Positions 17,146 through 21,366 of a stretch of DNA of 21,366 nucleotides are shown here, piece after piece (the stretch's first letter is position 1; the number at the start of each line of letters is the position of its first letter). The DNA lies in the NCBI GenBank assembly GCA_002455255.1, contig DKKL01000044.1:56315-77680 (forward strand), written 5' to 3'. Below the pieces are notes generated by a model, which ran no database searches, was not told the DNA's origin, and saw nothing but the letters and a program-made list of their open reading frames with translations. Source of the DNA: Candidatus Tepidiaquacellales bacterium UBA6667. Lineage in GTDB: Bacteria; Bacteroidota; Ignavibacteria; Tepidaquicellales; Tepidaquicellaceae. The position numbers and the translations under genes were made by a program.

Positions 17146-17883
17146 TTAATGATTGTGATTATCTTTTTGTTTTTTCCCGCTTTTATATTCATTTAATACT
17201 TCATTCGGATCTTTTTCAAATTTTTCTTTACAATTTTCATTACAAAAATAATATGTAGTATTTTCGTGAACTGAAGTTAATGATGCTATTCCGTCATCGT
17301 GATTACAGATAGGGCAGATTGCTTTACCGTCAGTATATTTAATTGAACCTGTTTTGAATTCATTTACACAACCACCACAGCAAAATTCATAATCAGTTCC
17401 AAGATAAGTAAACTTCTCACCTGAACCTTTTACAAATTTTTCACCTGAAACGGGACAAATTGCAGAATCGGACATTTCACCCTGAGAATTTCCTGAATTA
17501 TTTTTATCTGTACAGCAAGATTTATCTTTATCACAGCATTTTTTATCACCGTCTTTGCAACAATCTTTGTCATCAGAATTTATTGAAGAAATTGAACCCT
17601 GTGATGAACCGGATTTCATATTTTCTTCATTACAGCAAGATGCTTTTATTTCACAACATTCATTTCCTTGCCCACAACATTCATTATTTTGATTAGTTTG
17701 GTTTCCTTGAGCATTTAATTTTTGAGTATCTTCAAAGCAAGCTTCTTTGGTATCACAACAAGCTTCACCTGTTATACAGCAATCATTAGAAATTTTATTT
17801 GAGTTATTGTAAGCTTGTAAATTATTCAGAGTTAAGCCAATGAATAACACAAAACTTAATGTTAAAAGAATTTTCTTTTTCAT
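17146..17883 (-). CDS. Exported cysteine-rich metal-binding protein with CC-pair blocks and two YHS/TRASH-like domains
   Basis: A 245-residue exported protein with 25 cysteines, no family name known to me. After a signal peptide (about 1-24) come three blocks of double cysteines with near-heptad spacing: 35/36, 42/43 and single 49; then 69/70, 76/77, 83/84; then 108/109, 116/117, 123/124. Polar Asn/Gln/Ser linkers separate them. The C-terminal part holds a YHS-like domain (141-185: CPVSGEKF, FCCGGC) and a second TRASH/YHS-like domain (188-232: CPIC, YYFCNENCKEKF). The tail DNHNH could also bind metal. YHS and TRASH domains occur in copper- and other metal-responsive proteins, so a periplasmic or secreted metal buffer or chaperone is the best reading. 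The gene sits between the small Cys-rich gene at 17962 and the HMA gene. Confidence 0.88.
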   Translation of the reverse strand: MKKKILLTLSFVLFIGLTLNNLQAYNNSNKISNDCCITGEACCDTKEACFEDTQKLNAQGNQTNQNNECCGQGNECCEIKASCCNEENMKSGSSQGSISSINSDDKDCCKDGDKKCCDKDKSCCTDKNNSGNSQGEMSDSAICPVSGEKFVKGSGEKFTYLGTDYEFCCGGCVNEFKTGSIKYTDGKAICPICNHDDGIASLTSVHENTTYYFCNENCKEKFEKDPNEVLNEYKSGKKQKDNHNH

Positions 17884-17961
17884 AATTATAAATATTTTTT
17901 AATTTTTTGAAAAAATTGATACTAAATTATTATTAAATGAGTATTGGATTACGAGAAAATT

Positions 17962-18369
17962 CTAAATTCTAAAATTTTCGTTGAGGATTGTTATATCTTT
18001 TATGGGGAGCGGTATGTTGTAATTTACAATATATTCCGATTCTGAATTATTGTAAACGATTTCCAGATTATCACTTTCAAATGTAGAAAGAGATTCTTTT
18101 AAATTTTGATTAGCTGAAACAATTATAAATAATTTTTTATCAGTTGCTTGCTTTACACAACATTCACATTCTGAGGTATTGATTTGATCGAGCGGGCAGT
18201 TTGAATCGGTGAATTTGTTTTCATTAAGATTTACAGTGCAACATAATTCAGTATCATCTGAATGATTTTCAGAATGAATTGAATTCATTTTGCAATGAGA
18301 ATATAATGAGAAGCTGAAAGTATTCAGCAAAAACATTACAACAAATATGGAAACTAATTTATTCACCAT
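17962..18369 (-). CDS. Small exported Cys-rich protein, first gene of the metal cluster
   Basis: A 135-residue protein with a signal peptide (about 1-24, ending SLYSHC). Cysteines fall in the N-terminal half: SHC, ELCC, NCPLD, and CECC (about 26-72), together with several His (SIHSENHSD), which suits metal or redox binding. The C-terminal half has no Cys and contains YNIPLPIKD. The layout (H-x-C near the signal peptide, CC pairs, a late Pro motif) recalls the small 'HYC_CC_PP' proteins found with TonB-dependent receptors in Bacteroidota, but the Pro motif is only partial, so this is a tentative likeness. It is transcribed toward the 25-Cys gene, with 78 nt between them. Metal cluster membership is inferred from composition and position. 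Confidence 0.75.
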   Translation of the reverse strand: MVNKLVSIFVVMFLLNTFSFSLYSHCKMNSIHSENHSDDTELCCTVNLNENKFTDSNCPLDQINTSECECCVKQATDKKLFIIVSANQNLKESLSTFESDNLEIVYNNSESEYIVNYNIPLPIKDITILNENFRI

Positions 18370-18471
18370 AGTTTATACAAAGAAAAATAAATAAAAGTTC
18401 AAATAAAAACTATTCAAAAAAAGTTGTAACACACATCCTTTTAAAACATTTGTGAATATTCACCACGAATT

Positions 18472-18498
18472 AACCAAATTACACAAATTACACAAATA
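18472..18498. repeat. Short 9-bp tandem repeat in the 18370-18648 spacer
   Basis: Three imperfect copies of a 9-base unit, best matched by ACACAAATT, follow a CACCACGAAT segment. Similar CACGAATT/ACACAAATT runs occur between genes in many unrelated bacteria. The rest of this 279-nt spacer is AT-rich; I see no gene or clear promoter in it. Confidence 0.5.
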
Positions 18499-18648
18499 AT
18501 ACGAAATTATTTTAATCTCGGAATAATTATTCGGGACAGCTTTTTATATAAACTAAAACTAAAAAGTAATTGCATTTATAAAAATAGATAATAGGATTAT
18601 ATTGTAAAGTTGAATAAAAATTTTAATAATTTAATATAGTAAACAAAA

Positions 18649-18918
18649 ATGGTAAATAATGGCGAATACAAAAAAGTTACAATAGAAGAAGCGGAACAGG
18701 GAAATATGGAAGTTTATGAACCATTTGGACCTGATCCTGTGCCTTTTGGCTCTCAATATGAAGACTGGAAAAAACTGTTATCAAAAATGCAAGAAGGAGA
18801 TGAACTATGGGAATATAACGCTTCAACAGAAGCATATATGAAAAGAGTAGGGAGTGCCGGTGTAAATTTAAAACGGGATGGAAAAGTGATTGCGTCTATA
18901 GTAACAGTAATGAGTTAA
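18649..18918 (+). CDS. Conserved small protein with GDELWEY motif, function unknown
   Basis: An 89-residue soluble protein without signal peptide, Cys or membrane segment. After a polar N-terminus with a Pro-rich stretch (EPFGPDPVPFG), it has DWKKLLSKMQEGDELWEYNAS (39-59), then VGSAGVNLKRDGKVIASIVTVMS at the C-terminus. The combination of W..L...(L/M)..GDELWE(F/Y), G..G..L.R.GKV and a final IVT.M(N/S) matches, from memory, a family of small uncharacterised bacterial proteins. It stands alone on the plus strand after a 279-nt spacer, and the tRNA-Phe gene follows on the opposite strand 35 nt away. The ATG gives a plausible start, with an A-rich leader rather than a Shine-Dalgarno. No function is proposed. 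Confidence 0.75.
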   Translation: MVNNGEYKKVTIEEAEQGNMEVYEPFGPDPVPFGSQYEDWKKLLSKMQEGDELWEYNASTEAYMKRVGSAGVNLKRDGKVIASIVTVMS

Positions 18919-18953
18919 GCTGAATTCCTAATGTTGGTTGTGCGTTGAAGAAA

Positions 18954-19029
18954 TGGTGGTCAGGGCCGGAATCGAACCGGCGACACACGGCTTTTCAGGC
19001 CGTTGCTCTACCAACTGAGCTACCTGACC
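18954..19029 (-). tRNA. tRNA-Phe (GAA), CCA end encoded
   Basis: The minus strand folds into a complete cloverleaf: acceptor GGTCAGG/CCTGACC, D stem GCTC/GAGC, anticodon stem ACGGC/GCCGT with loop CTGAAAA giving anticodon GAA, a five-base variable loop, T arm GCCGG-TTCGATT-CCGGC, discriminator A and an encoded CCA. All stems pair perfectly. It lies between the 89-residue gene and the sensor kinase, transcribed in the same direction as the kinase and 34 nt downstream of its stop. Confidence 0.98.
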
Positions 19030-19063
19030 ATAATAAGCAATTTACTCATTTAAGCCCTCAAAT

Positions 19064-21366
19064 TCAATCTAAAATATCGAAGTCAAATTTAATGCTAAAC
19101 TCGCTTCCCTTTCCTACTTCACTTTTAATAGATACATTTCCATTCATTAAATCTGTTAATTTTTTGACAATTGCCAATCCTAAACCTGTTCCGGTATATT
19201 TTTTTGTATAAGTATTTTCCAATTGAGTGAAACTTTCAAATAGGAGTTCAAATTTTTCATTTGGAATTCCGATTCCGGAATCTACAACTCTGAATTCTAC
19301 TGATAATTTTTTCTTGGTTTTATTTTTTTCAAGAATATATATTTTAATGAACCCTTCATTTGTGAATTTTATTGAATTCCCGATGAGGTTTATTAGAATT
19401 TGATTTAACCTGTAAGTATCACCCAAAAGAGTATAATTAAAATCACTGTTATATATTAATTCTAAATCCAGACCTTTATTTTTCGACGCAATCTCAAACA
19501 TACTGTAAATATTTTTCCCAAATTCTTTCATATTAAACGGTTCTTTATTAAGTTTAACATTACCGAACTCAAGTTTTGAAAAGTCAAGAATATCATTAAT
19601 TATTCTAAGAAGAAGATCTGATGAATATTTAATTGTATCAATCAAATCCTTTTGTTCTTCGTCAAGAGTTGTCATTTCGAGAAGCTGAATCATCCCGAGA
19701 ATTCCATTCATAGGAGTTCTTATCTCGTGAGACATATTTGCTATAAATTCACTCTTAATTTTATTTGCATCTTCCGCTTTAAGTCTTGATTCAATGAGTT
19801 CTTCTTCAAACCGTTTTCTATCAGAAATATCTCTTTTTATATAAACATAATTTGTAGTTTGGTTATGTTCGTTTTTGATGGGAGCGATAATTGCAAATTC
19901 CCAATATTTATTTCCGGATTTTGTTCTGTTAAGATATTCACCTGTCCAAATCATATCTTTATTTAGAGTATTAACAATTTCTTCACGTAATTCTTTAGGT
20001 GATTCATTAATCAACATAATAAATGGTTTCTTATTGATTACTTCAGAATTATCATAGCCGGAAATTTCGGAAAATTTAGAATTTGAATACTGAATATTAA
20101 AAAAAGTATCCATAATGATAATAGCATCAGGACTTTGCTCCACAGCCCAAGAGAGAATTCTAATTTTATCCTGAGATTCCCTAAGCTCAGTTATATTTTG
20201 CTGAATCCCCCAAACTCGGATAAGTTTTCCGTCTTTAACAACTCCGGCAGAATTATTATTAATATAAATTTTTCTCCAGTTTTTATCATATTCCTCAGTT
20301 ATTTCGTTATAAGCAGAATAATTATTATTAATAAAATTTTGTAAAGTGAGATAGTTAAAATCAGATAAATTATCACCCATTAGTCTCGACACTTGAATTC
20401 CGATTATTTCATCAGCAGATTTATATCCGTAAGTTTTGGCAAAATTTTCATTACATTCAGCAAGATATCCTTTATAAAAAAATTGTTTTATAATTTCATC
20501 ATCAGTCTGAGAAATATCAATTGGTTCATCAAATTCAAATCTATATATACCTTCATTACTGTTTTTAATAAAGGACTCATATCTTTCTTTACTTTTTATC
20601 AGATTTTCTTCGTTCAACTTCTGATCTGAAATATCTACGCAGAGTTGATTTATAAAAGTAGGATTACCTGATTTATCTTTATCCACATATAAAAAAGTAT
20701 TAAGCCAGAGTATATTTCCGAACCTGTTAATAATTCTGTAAGAAATATTAACATTACCTTTATAATGATTAACAGCCCATTCTTTATAATATTTAAATAA
20801 TCTTTCCCTGTCATCGGGGTGTATCATATTAATATAATCATCATCGGTTAAGTTGTCATATTCTTCGGCATCATATCCGGATTGCCTAATAAATTCCTGA
20901 TTGGCAAAATCTACTTTATTTGTAGCAAGGTTTAATCTTAATAATGCGACTGGTTGGTTTACTAATAAATTTTTATGTTTTGCTTCACTTTCTATAAGCA
21001 GATGTTCTTTCAGCTCGCGTTGTTTAATTTCCTCCTGAAGGTCATTAGTTCTGGTTTTAATTTTTTCTTCGAGAGAAAGTTCTCTTTTTTCAACACTATA
21101 TGTGAGATATATAACAACAAAATAAACTATTAATCTCGTGGTAATATTAAAATAATAATAAGGGCTGAAAACATCTTCCTGAAGAATTGTCATATCAATA
21201 TATGCTGTAGATATGGATGCTAAAACTGAAATTATTATGGCGTTAGTAATATTTAAATATCTTGTTACAAAAATTGTTAGAATTACATAAAATAAAGTAA
21301 AGATAAATTTACCTTCTGTTATATAATCAACATAATAAAAAAGGAAAACCAAAAAATACACAAGAA
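19064..21366 (-). CDS. Multi-PAS sensor histidine kinase (5' end cut by window)
   Basis: Membrane-bound hybrid-less sensor kinase; the frame stays open to the right edge, so the true start is probably outside (the GTG at 21361 would give 765 residues, used for numbering). Three to four membrane helices lie in 1-88, then a coiled coil (92-128), then three PAS-type domains: about 130-246 (HPDDRERLF), 258-396 and 403-515 (SGYDNSEVINKKP). The HisKA domain carries the phosphoacceptor in MSHEIRTPMNG (H545). The ATPase domain has the N-box NQILINLIGNSIKF (653-666), DSGIGI (694-699) and GTGLGLA (724-730). No receiver domain follows, so a separate response regulator is needed; none is in the window. 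The signal is unknown; no heme- or flavin-specific PAS residues could be assigned by eye. Confidence 0.94.
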   Translation of the reverse strand, partial: LVYFLVFLFYYVDYITEGKFIFTLFYVILTIFVTRYLNITNAIIISVLASISTAYIDMTILQEDVFSPYYYFNITTRLIVYFVVIYLTYSVEKRELSLEEKIKTRTNDLQEEIKQRELKEHLLIESEAKHKNLLVNQPVALLRLNLATNKVDFANQEFIRQSGYDAEEYDNLTDDDYINMIHPDDRERLFKYYKEWAVNHYKGNVNISYRIINRFGNILWLNTFLYVDKDKSGNPTFINQLCVDISDQKLNEENLIKSKERYESFIKNSNEGIYRFEFDEPIDISQTDDEIIKQFFYKGYLAECNENFAKTYGYKSADEIIGIQVSRLMGDNLSDFNYLTLQNFINNNYSAYNEITEEYDKNWRKIYINNNSAGVVKDGKLIRVWGIQQNITELRESQDKIRILSWAVEQSPDAIIIMDTFFNIQYSNSKFSEISGYDNSEVINKKPFIMLINESPKELREEIVNTLNKDMIWTGEYLNRTKSGNKYWEFAIIAPIKNEHNQTTNYVYIKRDISDRKRFEEELIESRLKAEDANKIKSEFIANMSHEIRTPMNGILGMIQLLEMTTLDEEQKDLIDTIKYSSDLLLRIINDILDFSKLEFGNVKLNKEPFNMKEFGKNIYSMFEIASKNKGLDLELIYNSDFNYTLLGDTYRLNQILINLIGNSIKFTNEGFIKIYILEKNKTKKKLSVEFRVVDSGIGIPNEKFELLFESFTQLENTYTKKYTGTGLGLAIVKKLTDLMNGNVSIKSEVGKGSEFSIKFDFDILD

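Noticed and set aside
17460..17696. 78-residue plus-strand ORF inside the Cys-rich gene
   Set aside because: Antisense shadow of the CC-repeat region; the minus-strand reading has a signal peptide and metal-domain motifs.
17520..17780. Repeated motif in the CC-block region as a CRISPR-like or DNA repeat
   Set aside because: The repetition is at the protein level (CC pairs) with varying codons and linkers; there are no identical direct repeats or uniform spacers.
17901..17917. AATTTTTT-G-AAAAAATT palindrome between the two Cys-rich genes
   Set aside because: Pure A/T symmetry with a one-base centre is expected by chance in DNA this AT-rich and cannot form a stable hairpin.
18521..18532. GAATAATTATTC palindrome in the spacer before the 89-residue gene
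   Set aside because: Short, A/T-dominated and with flanks that do not pair; too weak to call an operator.
18945..19211. 88-residue plus-strand ORF starting MKKWWSGPESNRRHTAF
   Set aside because: It is the antisense reading of the tRNA-Phe gene plus the end of the kinase gene; this peptide is a well-known false ORF over tRNA genes.

Overview
The window is about 21.4 kb of AT-rich bacterial DNA, most likely from the Bacteroidota/Ignavibacteriota/Chlorobi group. The evidence is a protein with a C-terminal type IX secretion (T9SS) sorting domain of the 'YPNPFNP' type, a TonB-dependent receptor with an N-terminal carboxypeptidase-like domain, an alternative complex III operon joined to cytochrome oxidase genes, and few Shine-Dalgarno sequences. 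The exact genus cannot be read from the sequence.

Region 1 (1-11130, all minus strand) is one tightly packed respiratory operon, transcribed right to left. It encodes ActA (pentaheme cytochrome c), a 74-residue Tat-like small protein, ActB (Fe-S/molybdopterin-like subunit), ActC (NrfD-like), a fused ActD-ActE, ActF (NrfD-like), a membrane-anchored monoheme cytochrome c with an apparently heme-less second domain, a SCO copper chaperone, and subunit I of an A2-type heme-copper oxygen reductase that runs off the left edge. Together these oxidise quinol (ActA-F), pass electrons through c-type hemes and reduce O2. The oxidase subunit II gene (CuA) is not between actF and coxA, so it should lie further left or elsewhere.

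Region 2 (11131-12774) is a divergent intergenic region with an operator-like dyad, then a plus-strand gene for a 484-residue helical protein of unknown function. Its stop codon overlaps the stop codon of the converging next gene.

Region 3 (12771-18369, minus strand) looks like a metal-handling cluster, probably for copper. In transcription order it has a small exported Cys-rich protein, an exported 25-cysteine protein with three CC-x5-CC-x5-CC blocks plus two YHS/TRASH-like domains, a hairpin, an exported HMA-domain protein, a T9SS-exported beta-propeller-like protein and a TonB-dependent receptor. The last three overlap and are probably translationally coupled. Lying next to a copper-dependent oxidase and its SCO chaperone, the cluster may supply or buffer metal for the oxidase; this is inference.

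Region 4 (18370-21366) holds a short repeat-bearing spacer, a conserved 89-residue protein, tRNA-Phe(GAA) on the minus strand, and a multi-PAS sensor histidine kinase cut by the right edge. No CRISPR array, transposase or phage gene was seen.
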